This document shows positions 8,373 through 16,391 of a stretch of 64,000 nt of DNA, one piece after another. The notes beneath the pieces were generated by a model. That model made no database searches, had not been told where the DNA came from, and saw only the letters and a list, made by a program, of their open reading frames with translations. How positions within the stretch are numbered: the first letter of the stretch is position 1; every line of letters starts with the position of its first letter. A program made the translations under genes and the position numbers. The DNA is from Sphaerisporangium corydalis (GTDB lineage Bacteria; Actinomycetota; Actinomycetes; Streptosporangiales; Streptosporangiaceae), in contig NZ_JANZYP010000005.1 of NCBI RefSeq assembly GCF_025506355.1, positions 62,001-126,000 on the forward strand, read 5' to 3'.

Positions 8373-9767
8373 GTGACGAGGATTGTGATCATTGGCGGTG
8401 GACCCGGCGGGTACGAGGCCGCACTAGTGGCCGCGCAGTTCGGGGCCGAGGTCACCGTGGTCGAGCAGGAGGGCCCGGGCGGCGCCTGCGTGCTGACGGA
8501 CTGCGTGCCGTCCAAGACCATGATCGCCACGTCCGTCCGCAAGCAGGCCCTCCTGGACGGGACGTCGCTCGGCGTCCACTTCACCGGCGGCCTCGACGGC
8601 GACGTGGGCGGCATCCAGGTGGACATGCCGCTGGTCAACACGCGTGTGAAGGAACTGGCGCTGGCCCAGTCGAACGACATCGCGGCCCGGCTCACCGCCG
8701 AAGGCGTCAAGGTCGTGCTCGGCTCGGGACGCCTGGTCGACCCCCAGGTGGTCCGGGTGGGCGACCAGACGATCAGGGCCGACATCGTCATCGTGGCCAC
8801 CGGCGCGACCCCCAGGGTCCTGCCCGGCGCCGAGCCCGACGGGGAGCGCGTCCTCACCTGGCGCCAGCTCTACGATCTCGACGAGATGCCCGAGCACCTC
8901 ATCGTCGTCGGTTCCGGCGTCACCGGCGCCGAGTTCGCCGGCGCGTACCGCTCGCTGGGCTCGGAGGTCACGCTCGTCTCCTCCCGCGACCGCATGATGC
9001 CGAACGAGGACGCCGACGCGGCCGAGGTCCTGGAGAACGTCTACCGCAGGCGCGGCATGAACGTCATGGGCAAGTCGCGCGCCTCCTCGGTCAAGCGCAC
9101 CGAGCACGGGGTGGTCGTCACCCTTGAGGACGGCCGCACGGCCGAGGGCAGCCACTGCCTGATGACCGTCGGCATGGTCCCGAACACCTCCGGCATCGGG
9201 CTCGAAGAGGCGGGCGTCACGCTCGACCGCAACGGTTTCGTCCAGGTCGACAAGGTCTCCCGCACCTCCGCCCCCGGCGTCTACGCCGCGGGCGACTGCA
9301 CCGGCGTGCTGATGCTCGCCTCCGTGGCCGCCATGCAGGGCCGCATCGCCATCTGGCACGCGCTGGGCGAGGCCGTCCAGCCCCTGCGCCTCGCCACCGT
9401 CGCCTCCACGATCTTCACCGACCCCGAGATCGCCGCCGTCGGCATCTCCCAGCGGCAGATCGAGACGGGGGAGATCGAGGCCAACGTCGTCAAGCTGCCG
9501 CTGGCCACCAACGCGCGGGCCAAGATGCAGGGCTTCAACGACGGCTTCGTGAAGCTGTTCTGCCGCCCGCACACCGGCATCGTGCTCGGCGGCGTGATCG
9601 TCGCCCCCCGCGCGTCGGAGCTGATCCTGGCCCTGTCGCTGGCCGTGCAGCACCGGCTCACGGTCGACCAGATCGCGCACACGTTCGCGGTCTACCCCTC
9701 GCTGGCCGGCTCCATCACCGAGGCCGCCCGCCGCCTGATGCTGCCGGTCACCTCAGGCGGGATCTGA
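8373..9767 (+). CDS. lpdA: NAD(P)H-quinone dehydrogenase of the LpdA type (dihydrolipoamide dehydrogenase family)
   Basis: 464 residues from GTG 8373. Class I flavoprotein disulfide reductase: FAD-binding GGGPGGYEA at residues about 8-16, active-site disulfide CVLTDC (Cys-x4-Cys), NAD(P)-binding GSGVTGAEFA, and a dimerisation domain. In true dihydrolipoamide dehydrogenase the C-terminal motif is H-P-T with a catalytic His. Here the corresponding stretch is AVYPSLAGS, with Tyr instead of His. This is the pattern of mycobacterial LpdA (Rv3303c), a quinone reductase that does not act on lipoamide, so I infer the same role. No pyruvate or 2-oxoacid dehydrogenase genes are nearby. Its last 20 nt overlap the convergent pentapeptide gene. 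Confidence 0.87.
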   Translation: MTRIVIIGGGPGGYEAALVAAQFGAEVTVVEQEGPGGACVLTDCVPSKTMIATSVRKQALLDGTSLGVHFTGGLDGDVGGIQVDMPLVNTRVKELALAQSNDIAARLTAEGVKVVLGSGRLVDPQVVRVGDQTIRADIVIVATGATPRVLPGAEPDGERVLTWRQLYDLDEMPEHLIVVGSGVTGAEFAGAYRSLGSEVTLVSSRDRMMPNEDADAAEVLENVYRRRGMNVMGKSRASSVKRTEHGVVVTLEDGRTAEGSHCLMTVGMVPNTSGIGLEEAGVTLDRNGFVQVDKVSRTSAPGVYAAGDCTGVLMLASVAAMQGRIAIWHALGEAVQPLRLATVASTIFTDPEIAAVGISQRQIETGEIEANVVKLPLATNARAKMQGFNDGFVKLFCRPHTGIVLGGVIVAPRASELILALSLAVQHRLTVDQIAHTFAVYPSLAGSITEAARRLMLPVTSGGI

Positions 9768-11055
9768 CCCGCTGCAGCGCGTCCCGCCCGTGGTGGACGG
9801 CCGTCGCCACCCCGGCGAGCTGGTGGACGACCTGGGCCGCGCTCAGGGACCGCTTCGCCGCCTCGTAGGCGTCGAGGGCGCGGCGCCAGTCCTGGTCCAC
9901 GCCGCCGGTCGTCATGTGGTTGATCTTGTAGTCGAAGTCCAGCGAGTCGATCTCCTCGCCCAGCCGGATCACGTCCTCCTCGGCGGCCCGCCGCGCCGCG
10001 GTGAAGCGCGTGGCCCGCTCGACCCGGCGCCGGTGCGACAGCCCCCACAGGATGAGCGTGACGCTCAGCCCCACCCCGCTGAGGATCACCAGGACCAGCC
10101 CGAGGCCGCCCCCTGAAGTACTCGGCCGCGACTCGCCGAAGTCGCCGCCGGTGCGATCGCCGGTGTCGTTGACGGCCGGCAGGTCGGACGTGTGGCCCGT
10201 CGCGTCGTCCGGCACGTTCTCGGGCTCGCCGAGCGCGCCGGTGAGGTTGACGTCGTCGGCCTGGGTGAAGGACGCCCCCTCGACGGTCGCCCCGCCGAGG
10301 TCGGTGCCACGCATCTCGGCCTGGGTGAACTCCGCCTTGGTGAGGTTGGCGCCCTTGAACGTCGCGAACTGCAGCTTCGCCTGGCCGAGCTTGACGTCGC
10401 GCAGCTTGGCCCGGGTGAAGTCGGCGTTCCTGGCCTGGATCTGGCCGAGGGTGGCGTCGTTGAGGTCGGCGTCGACCAGCGTCGCGTCCGTCAGGTCGGC
10501 CTGGGTCAGCTCGGCCCTGGCCATGACCGCCTCGGTGAGGTCGGCGTGCGGGAACTCCGCCTGCCCGGCATGGGCGTCGGTGAGTACCGCTCCGCGCAGG
10601 ACGGCGTGCTTGGCGAAGACCTGGCCGAGGTCGGCGTCCGACAGGTCGGCGCCGGACAGGTCGGCGTACTCCAGGTGGGCCTGGGTGAAGTCCGCCTCCT
10701 TCATGGACGCGTTCCGCAGGATCGCCCCCGACAGGTCCTTCTGCGTGAAGTCGACCTCGTCCAGCTTGGCGTTGGTCAGGTCGGCGCAGCGCAGGTCGGT
10801 GGGGAGCGTGGCGCCGTCGGTGAAGTCCCTGCCGCGCAATTTGCGGCCCGAACCGGGCTTGCACGGCACCGCCGCCGTACTCCGCGTCGGCACCGCCGCC
10901 GTACTCCGCATCGGCACCTCCGCCGTACTCCGCGCCGGCGCCGTGACCGTCGTGGAGGACGACGCCAGGGCGGGTCCCGCCGCCGACGCGGGCATGGCCG
11001 GCGCGGCCAGGACGAACAGCCCCGAGATCAGGGCCAGGGGGATGGAACGACGCAA
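9748..11055 (-). CDS. Secreted/membrane pentapeptide-repeat protein with cytoplasmic tail
   Basis: 435 residues from TTG 11055, chosen because GAGGAGG lies 5 nt upstream and the signal peptide (RRSIPLALISGLFVLAAP ... ASAAG) then starts correctly. After three 8-residue RSTAxVPx repeats come about 40 pentapeptide units (A[D/N]LxD style: ADLTN, ADLSG, ADLSD, ADFTQ) to about residue 270, expected to form a right-handed quadrilateral beta-helix outside the membrane. A transmembrane helix (GLGLVLVILSGVGLSVTLILWG) follows, then a roughly 110-residue cytoplasmic helical tail. That tail (EEDVIRLGEEIDSLDFDYK, WRRALDAYEAAKRSLSAA) is clearly paralogous to the tail of the upstream gene at 11308-12690. Function unknown. 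Confidence 0.85.
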   Translation of the reverse strand: MRRSIPLALISGLFVLAAPAMPASAAGPALASSSTTVTAPARSTAEVPMRSTAAVPTRSTAAVPCKPGSGRKLRGRDFTDGATLPTDLRCADLTNAKLDEVDFTQKDLSGAILRNASMKEADFTQAHLEYADLSGADLSDADLGQVFAKHAVLRGAVLTDAHAGQAEFPHADLTEAVMARAELTQADLTDATLVDADLNDATLGQIQARNADFTRAKLRDVKLGQAKLQFATFKGANLTKAEFTQAEMRGTDLGGATVEGASFTQADDVNLTGALGEPENVPDDATGHTSDLPAVNDTGDRTGGDFGESRPSTSGGGLGLVLVILSGVGLSVTLILWGLSHRRRVERATRFTAARRAAEEDVIRLGEEIDSLDFDYKINHMTTGGVDQDWRRALDAYEAAKRSLSAAQVVHQLAGVATAVHHGRDALQRVRSRLR

Positions 11056-11224
11056 CGCGGCCTCCTCGACGATGTGCCGAGTGTGGCAGGTGAGCATATA
11101 CGCGGGGTTGCACCTTCCTTGCAGATCGCTTTCGCACGACCCGCCGAACCGCCCTCGCCTGATCGCCTTCCGTTCGCCGCGCTGAGTCGCCTTCGCGGCC
11201 CAGCGAGGGCCGTCGCGGACGTGA

Positions 11225-11260
11225 AGAGCCCCGGCGGGCCGGGTGGCCCGCCGGGGCTCT
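11225..11260 (-). terminator. Strong stem-loop terminator
   Basis: AGAGCCCCGGCGGGCC (11225-11240) pairs perfectly over 16 bp with 11245-11260 around a 4-nt loop. It lies just downstream of the 11308-12690 gene on the minus strand and before the pentapeptide gene, so the two paralogous membrane-protein genes are probably separate transcription units. Confidence 0.8.
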
Positions 11261-11307
11261 GTGGAACGGGTGGCCGTGGCGATCACCACGGCCCGAAGGA
11301 GCCTGGG

Positions 11308-12690
11308 TTACCAGTCGCCGCCGCCACCGAAGTCGCCGCCGCCGAAGTCCCCGCCGCCACCACCCCAGTCGCCGCCGCCACCGCCGCCGCCCCAGTCGCC
11401 GCCGCCACCGGATTCGGCGCCCTGGGCGAAGCCCGCGTCGTACCCGGAGCCGTAACCGCCGCCGCCCCAGCCGCCGAACGAGCCGCCGAGCATGGTGCCG
11501 ATCAGCATGCCAGTCATCAGGTCGCCGCCGAAGCCGCCGTAGTAGCCGGAGGCGTAGGGGGCGTAGGCCGGGCCGGCGTCCCAGTAGGGACGGCGCTGGC
11601 CGTCGACCATGACCTCGCGCATGTGCGGGTCGAAGCCCTGGTCCACGCGCTGCGCGTCGGCCGCGCAGGCGGGCACGTCGCGCGGCGCGCCGTTCGGCGG
11701 CGCCCACAGGACGTCGCGGACCGACGGGCCGTGCTGCGGGTTGAAGAAGCACGGCGCCCGGCGCTCGGGGACCGCCTCGTTGTTCACGCGCGCCTTGACG
11801 CAGGCCAGGGCGTAGCGCCCCTCTTCGAGCGCCGTCGTCACGCCGCGCAGGTCGTCGGCGCGCTTGACCGCCGCCAGCTCGTTCTTGGCCCGCTCGTAGG
11901 AGTCGAGGGCCTGCTGCCAGTCGCTCTGGGTCTGGGTCTGGTTGTCGGAGACCCTGACGTCGATGTCGAGCGCGGTGATCTCCTCACCGAACTTGGTGAC
12001 GTCCTCCTCGACGGTCTGCTTGACCGCGGCCAGCTCCTTGGCCTCACGGGCCTCGCGGTCGCGCCGCTTCTTGCGGGAGTAGAAGAAGATGCCGAGGCCG
12101 CCGGCCAGGGCGAGGACCAGGATGCCGATCAGGACGCCGCCGCCACCGCCGCTCGCGGCGCTGCCGGACGCCAGGGCACCCTTGGAGTCGCCCTTGACGG
12201 CCTTGTCGACGCGCTGGACGAAGTCGTTCATCCCCGTGACGACGTCCTTGTTGTTACTGGTCGCGAGGTTCGCGAGCGTCCCGGCCACGCCGGCCTTGCG
12301 GATGGCGCTCGACCCGGCGAACAGGGTGGTGCCGTCCAGGACCGCCACGGTGGCGCGCGGGCGCCCTTCCTTGGCGAGACTCTGTCCGAGGGTGTTGATC
12401 AGCTGACCGGCCGACGTGCCGTCGGTCACCGTGCCGTCGGCCAGGGCCGCGACGTAGATCTTGCTGCTCGCGCCCTTCACCGAGTCACGGATGTCGGAGA
12501 GCTGGCTGGAGCTCAGCGACGCGCCGGGAGCGGCGTAGACCGGGTCGCCGGCCTTCCACGCGGCCACGATCGCCGCCGGATCGGGTGGTGCCGCGGCCTG
12601 TGCCGCGGGCGACAGCGCGAGCAAGGTGAGCAGCCCGGCCAGCATCGCCACAAACGTGGCAGTGGCACGGCGCACCAATTGAGTGGTCAC
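11308..12690 (-). CDS. Signal-anchored membrane protein, TPM/Rv1476-like ectodomain, glycine-rich tail
   Basis: 460 residues from GTG 12690 (AAGGAGG 9 nt upstream). Signal peptide, then an ectodomain of about 130 residues (DPVYAAPGASLSSSQLSDIR ... RATVAVLDGT) resembling actinobacterial Rv1476/TPM-like domains. A transmembrane helix (VLIGILVLALAGGLGIFFY) follows, then a charged coiled cytoplasmic part (EAKELAAVKQTVEEDVTKFGEEI, WQQALDSYERAKNEL). After that comes a conserved block with paired cysteines (PCFFNPQHG, VPACAADAQ) and PYWDAGPAYAP, then a Gly/Trp/Asp/Phe repeat tail of GGGGDW and GGGDF units. By analogy to TPM proteins it may take part in membrane protein quality control, which is a weak inference. 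The coiled tail matches that of the downstream pentapeptide protein. Confidence 0.83.
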   Translation of the reverse strand: MTTQLVRRATATFVAMLAGLLTLLALSPAAQAAAPPDPAAIVAAWKAGDPVYAAPGASLSSSQLSDIRDSVKGASSKIYVAALADGTVTDGTSAGQLINTLGQSLAKEGRPRATVAVLDGTTLFAGSSAIRKAGVAGTLANLATSNNKDVVTGMNDFVQRVDKAVKGDSKGALASGSAASGGGGGVLIGILVLALAGGLGIFFYSRKKRRDREAREAKELAAVKQTVEEDVTKFGEEITALDIDVRVSDNQTQTQSDWQQALDSYERAKNELAAVKRADDLRGVTTALEEGRYALACVKARVNNEAVPERRAPCFFNPQHGPSVRDVLWAPPNGAPRDVPACAADAQRVDQGFDPHMREVMVDGQRRPYWDAGPAYAPYASGYYGGFGGDLMTGMLIGTMLGGSFGGWGGGGYGSGYDAGFAQGAESGGGGDWGGGGGGGDWGGGGGDFGGGDFGGGGDW

Positions 12691-12795
12691 GGCTATATGC
12701 CTCCTTCGCCCTACAGGACGAATGGGGGGTCCTCTAGGTTCCTCGATACACAACCGTATCTCGATCTGTGATGGAACCCGTTGGATCGAAGCCGT

Positions 12796-14541
12796 TCAGG
12801 CGTCCTTGATCTCGCAAATGGCCGCCCCGGCCGTGACCGTCTGCCCGACCGTCGCCACGAGACCCGTCACGATGCCCGATTTGTGCGCGGTGAGCGGCTG
12901 CTCCATCTTCATGGCCTCCAGCACCACGACGGCGTCACCGGCCTGCACGACGTCCCCGTCGGACGCGGCCACCTTGACGATCGTGCCCTGCATCGGGCTG
13001 ACCAGCGAGTCCCCGCTCATGGCCGCCGACGAGCCCTTGCCGCCGCCCGCGCGCCTGGCGGGCTTCTTCGGCACCGTCTGCCGGGCCACGGAGGGCGCGG
13101 CGGGCAGGACGACCTCAAGGCGCTTGCCGCCGACCTCGACGACCACGCGCTCCCGCTCGACCGGCTCGTCCGCGGAGATCTCCCCGGTGTAGGGCTCGAT
13201 CACGCCGGTGAACTCGGTCTCGATCCACCGGGTGTGCACCGAGAACGGCTCGCCGGTGAACGCCGGGTCCGACACGACCGTGCGGTGGAACGGCAGGACG
13301 GTCGGCATCCCGTCCACGACGAACTCCTCCAGCGCACGGCGTGACCGCGCGAGCGCCTCGGCCCGGGTGCGGCCCGTGACGATCAGCTTCGCCACCAGGG
13401 AGTCGAACGACTGCGGCACCGTCATCCCGGCCTCGTACCCCGCGTCCAAGCGCACGCCGGGGCCCGCGGGGGCCCGCATGGTCGTCAGCGTGCCGGGGGC
13501 GGGCAGGAAGTTGCGGCCGGCGTCCTCGGCGTTGATCCGGAACTCGATGGAGTGCCCGCGCACCTCGGGGTCGTCGTACCCGATCGGCTCGCCGTCGGCG
13601 ATGCGGAACATCTCGCGTACCAGGTCGATGCCCGTCACCTCCTCGCTGACGGGGTGCTCGACCTGCAGGCGGGTGTTGACCTCGAGGAAGGAGATCGTGC
13701 CGTCCTGGCCGACGAGGAACTCGCACGTGCCGGCGCCGACGTAGCCGGCCTCCTTCAGGATGGCCTTGGAGGAGCTGTAGAGCAGGTCGCGCTGCTCGTC
13801 GGACAGGAAGGGGGCCGGGGCCTCCTCGACCAGCTTCTGGTGGCGCCGCTGCAACGAGCAGTCGCGGGTCGAGATCACCACGACGTTCCCGTGTGCGTCG
13901 GCCAGGCACTGGGTCTCGACGTGGCGCGGCCGGTCCAGGTAGCGCTCGACGAAGCACTCGCCCCGCCCGAAAGCGGTCACGGCCTCGCGGACCGCCGACT
14001 CGTACAGGTCCGGGATCTCCTCCAGCGTGCGGGCCACCTTCAGGCCGCGCCCGCCGCCGCCGAAGGCCGCCTTGATCGCGATTGGCAGGCCGTGCTCGGA
14101 CGCGAAGGCCACCACCTCCTCGACGCCGGAGACCGGGTCGGGGGTGCCGGCGACCAGAGGCGCGCCGACCCGCTGGGCGATGTGCCGCGCGGCGACCTTG
14201 TCGCCGAGCGAGACGATCGCCGACGGCGGGGGCCCGATCCAGACCAGCCCGGCGTCGATCACCGCCTGGGCGAACTCGGCGTTCTCCGCCAGGAAGCCGT
14301 AGCCGGGATGCACGGCGTCCGCGCCGGACTCGGCCGCGATCCGCAGCAGTTTGCCCATGTCGAGGTAGGTCTCCGCCGGAGACTGCCCGCCGAGGGCGTA
14401 CGCCTCGTCCGTCATCCGCACATGAAGCGCGTCGAGGTCTTGGTCTGCGTACACCGCGACGCCGACCAGCCCGGCGTCCTTGCATGCGCGGGCGATCCGC
14501 ACCGCTATTTCGCCACGATTGGCGATCAGGACCTTCTGCAC
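12796..14541 (-). CDS. Acyl-CoA carboxylase alpha chain (biotin carboxylase + biotin carrier)
   Basis: 581 residues from GTG 14541 (AGGGA 8 nt upstream), matching the AccA family length of 580-600. N-terminal biotin carboxylase: [20 protein letters not shown]-grasp glycine loop [31 protein letters not shown] active-site block. A linker with [11 protein letters not shown] follows, then a C-terminal carrier domain with the biotinyl lysine in EAMKME at about residue 545. It carboxylates biotin with ATP and bicarbonate. The carboxyl group is passed to acyl-CoA by a beta chain, most likely the one at 46179-47777. The biotin ligase that would modify it is at 56667-57485. This makes malonyl- or methylmalonyl-CoA for fatty acid and polyketide synthesis. 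Confidence 0.95.
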   Translation of the reverse strand: MQKVLIANRGEIAVRIARACKDAGLVGVAVYADQDLDALHVRMTDEAYALGGQSPAETYLDMGKLLRIAAESGADAVHPGYGFLAENAEFAQAVIDAGLVWIGPPPSAIVSLGDKVAARHIAQRVGAPLVAGTPDPVSGVEEVVAFASEHGLPIAIKAAFGGGGRGLKVARTLEEIPDLYESAVREAVTAFGRGECFVERYLDRPRHVETQCLADAHGNVVVISTRDCSLQRRHQKLVEEAPAPFLSDEQRDLLYSSSKAILKEAGYVGAGTCEFLVGQDGTISFLEVNTRLQVEHPVSEEVTGIDLVREMFRIADGEPIGYDDPEVRGHSIEFRINAEDAGRNFLPAPGTLTTMRAPAGPGVRLDAGYEAGMTVPQSFDSLVAKLIVTGRTRAEALARSRRALEEFVVDGMPTVLPFHRTVVSDPAFTGEPFSVHTRWIETEFTGVIEPYTGEISADEPVERERVVVEVGGKRLEVVLPAAPSVARQTVPKKPARRAGGGKGSSAAMSGDSLVSPMQGTIVKVAASDGDVVQAGDAVVVLEAMKMEQPLTAHKSGIVTGLVATVGQTVTAGAAICEIKDA

Positions 14542-14769
14542 CGAGGTTGTCCCTTTCCTCCAAAGGCCTTGCGCGCCTCCCACGGAGTGTAAGCGGCCTC
14601 TGATCTCCCGTGAGCCCCTACCCCCGGGCTTTCTCTGGGGGGTGGGGGTCGCCTGCGCAGGCCGGGGGCGATAACCGCTCGGTATAACCAGTGCGACTTA
14701 GGGGTCTGACGTCTAAGGTAGGGGCGTTTGGCTACCCCCTGTATGCAGACGATCCCGAAGGAGACCGGC

Positions 14770-15042
14770 ATGAGCCAGAGCTTGCTCGGCGGCGACCCCG
14801 CGGAAATGCAGAGCATGGCCGCTCAGTTCACGCAGCAGGCGGAGCAGGTGCGCCAGACGATGGCCGCCCTCGACCGTGAGGCCGCGAAGGTCGGCAGTGC
14901 CTGGACGGGGCCGGGGGCGGTGCGCTTCGGCAGCGCGTGGCAGAACTACCGGCAGGCGTTCCAGCGGATGTCCGAGGAGCTCACCGAGGCCTCTCGCATC
15001 ATCACCACCTACCGCGGCAACATTGAGTCCGCGACGCGGTAG
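14770..15042 (+). CDS. WXG100 family protein (ESAT-6-like)
   Basis: 90 residues from ATG 14770 (AAGGAGA 7 nt upstream). Two predicted amphipathic helices separated by SAWTGPGAVRF, where WTG fits the W-x-G turn of WXG100 proteins, and the length of about 100 also fits. WXG100 proteins are secreted as helical-hairpin dimers by type VII systems and recognised by the third ATPase domain of EccC. The only EccC-like ATPase in view is at 21373-26445, on the opposite strand about 6 kb away, so a functional link is inferred. No PE/PPE, EccB, EccD, EccE or mycosin gene is seen. It sits divergently from the carboxylase alpha chain. Confidence 0.87.
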   Translation: MSQSLLGGDPAEMQSMAAQFTQQAEQVRQTMAALDREAAKVGSAWTGPGAVRFGSAWQNYRQAFQRMSEELTEASRIITTYRGNIESATR

Positions 15043-15447
15043 TCGCGGGGACCACGACTTTCCCGCCGGTTCGCCCCTCTTTCTTCCTTCGCACGATTTT
15101 TCAGGGTCGGCCGCCGGGGAGATGGGGTGTCGCGAGGCCGGCGCCTCGCGTGGCGTCCGAACCGCTTGAACACCGAGGCCCGGTGGGGTGGTCTTTCCAC
15201 GCCGGGCTTTCGTGTGCCCGGGGTCTCCTCTGGCGTCCTGTCGGCTCGGGGGTGATCTCCTCGGGGCGTCCCGCCGGTCCAGAGCCGGTCCTCTCGGACG
15301 TGCCTGCGGCCAGCGCCGGTCCTCTCGGACGTGCCTGCGGTCCAGCGCCGGTCTCCTCGGGCGCCTTTGGGGCCGGTCTTTTCTTGGGCGTCCCGTCGGC
15401 CACGATGGGTCCGCCGCCAGTGCCCCCCGAAAACTGGAGTCCCGCCG
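15043..15447. other. 405-bp gene-poor spacer with 31-bp tandem repeat
   Basis: No gene is supported on either strand: open frames here are Arg/Pro-rich shadows without ribosome-binding sites. The 26-nt sequence starting GCCGGTCCTCTCGGACGTGC occurs at 15284-15309 and 15315-15340, with decayed flanking copies (GCCGGTCTCCTCGG at 15346 on), so a roughly 31-bp unit has been tandemly duplicated. Confidence 0.6.
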
Positions 15448-16128
15448 ATGAGGGTCACCGACCGACCTCCCACCACCGAGATCCGTCCACCTTCCGCGAC
15501 GCTCCCCCTTAGTGCGGGCGGCGGGCGCGGTGTGGGCGGTGTGGGCGGTGGCGGTACGGGGGCCGTGAGTGTCGCGGGCGGCGGGCACGACGTGAGCGGT
15601 GTGGACGGCGGGCGCATCGCGTGTCGAGGGCTGGTCGCGCGTCGAGGCCGGGTCCGGGTCCGGGGTCTCCGGGGGCGGTTCGCGGGCGGGCAGAGGGCGG
15701 GACGGCCGGGGGCCGGGCGGGGGGAGCGGGGGGCCACGGTCATCGAGCTGGCGCTGATCATGCCGGTCGTGCTGGTGGTCATCCTGCTGATCGTCCAGTT
15801 CGCGCTGGTCTTCCACGGCAGGCAGGTGGCGGACGCCGCGGCGCGCGAGGGCGCCAGGATCGCCCGAGGCGCCGGCACCGGTTCGAGCGGCTGGCAGGGC
15901 TCCGCCGAGGCCCGCGCGCGCGGCATCGTGAAGACGATCGGCCCCAAGATGCTCCAGAGGGTCGCCGTACGCGCCTGGGAGAAGGGCGACCAGCGAGGGG
16001 TCACCGTCGAGGGGGACGCCGTCGCCGTGGTCCCGCTGCTACCCGGCATGTCCTTCAAGATCACCTCAACCTTCGGCGGTCCCATCGAGTGCTTCCGGCC
16101 GGACGACGGCAGCGAGGGGTGCGAGTGA
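15448..16128 (+). CDS. TadE-like pilus assembly/minor pseudopilin protein
   Basis: 226 residues from ATG 15448. Alternative in-frame GTG starts exist at 15565 and 15592, and the first 90 residues are a Gly/Arg-rich low-complexity extension, so the true start is uncertain. The core has the TadE/prepilin layout: RGERGATVIELALIMP followed by a long hydrophobic helix (VVLVVILLIVQFALVF) and FHGRQVADAAAREGARIARG. Glutamate at +5 after the Gly is the prepilin-peptidase recognition feature of this family. It probably belongs functionally with the Tad operon 12 kb downstream. The stop codon lies inside the first unit of a 33-bp tandem repeat. Confidence 0.8.
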   Translation: MRVTDRPPTTEIRPPSATLPLSAGGGRGVGGVGGGGTGAVSVAGGGHDVSGVDGGRIACRGLVARRGRVRVRGLRGRFAGGQRAGRPGAGRGERGATVIELALIMPVVLVVILLIVQFALVFHGRQVADAAAREGARIARGAGTGSSGWQGSAEARARGIVKTIGPKMLQRVAVRAWEKGDQRGVTVEGDAVAVVPLLPGMSFKITSTFGGPIECFRPDDGSEGCE

Positions 16129-16256
16129 CCTGGGCGGCGCGCAAGGCGGGCGCGGCCGGTGACCTGGCGGGGCGTAAGGCGGCGCGGCCGGTGATCTGGG
16201 AGTCGCGCAAGGCGGTGCGGCCGGTGACCTGGGCGGCGTTCGGGGCGGCGCGGTCG
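16125..16256 (+). repeat. Four ~33-bp tandem repeats starting at the tadE-like stop codon
   Basis: Units begin GTGACCTGG or GTGATCTGG at 16125, 16159, 16191 and 16224 and share GGCGCGGCCG ends. The TGA of unit 1 is the stop codon of the preceding gene. The 16129-16391 spacer otherwise holds no gene. Confidence 0.8.
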
Positions 16257-16391
16257 GGGGCGCTGAACGGGATGTCGGCGTCTTCAGGGCGGTCGCGGGG
16301 AAGGCATACTTCCTGACCATCAACGGGTTCGGCGGGGGCGGTAAGAAGATCGCGGCCCCGCCGGTCCGCGGACTGTTCAGGGATTGAGGAA

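Noticed and set aside
14713-16085. Minus-strand open frames across the WXG100/TadE region
   Set aside because: Arg/Pro-rich composition, no domains, and they run antisense to a well-supported WXG100 gene and TadE-like gene.
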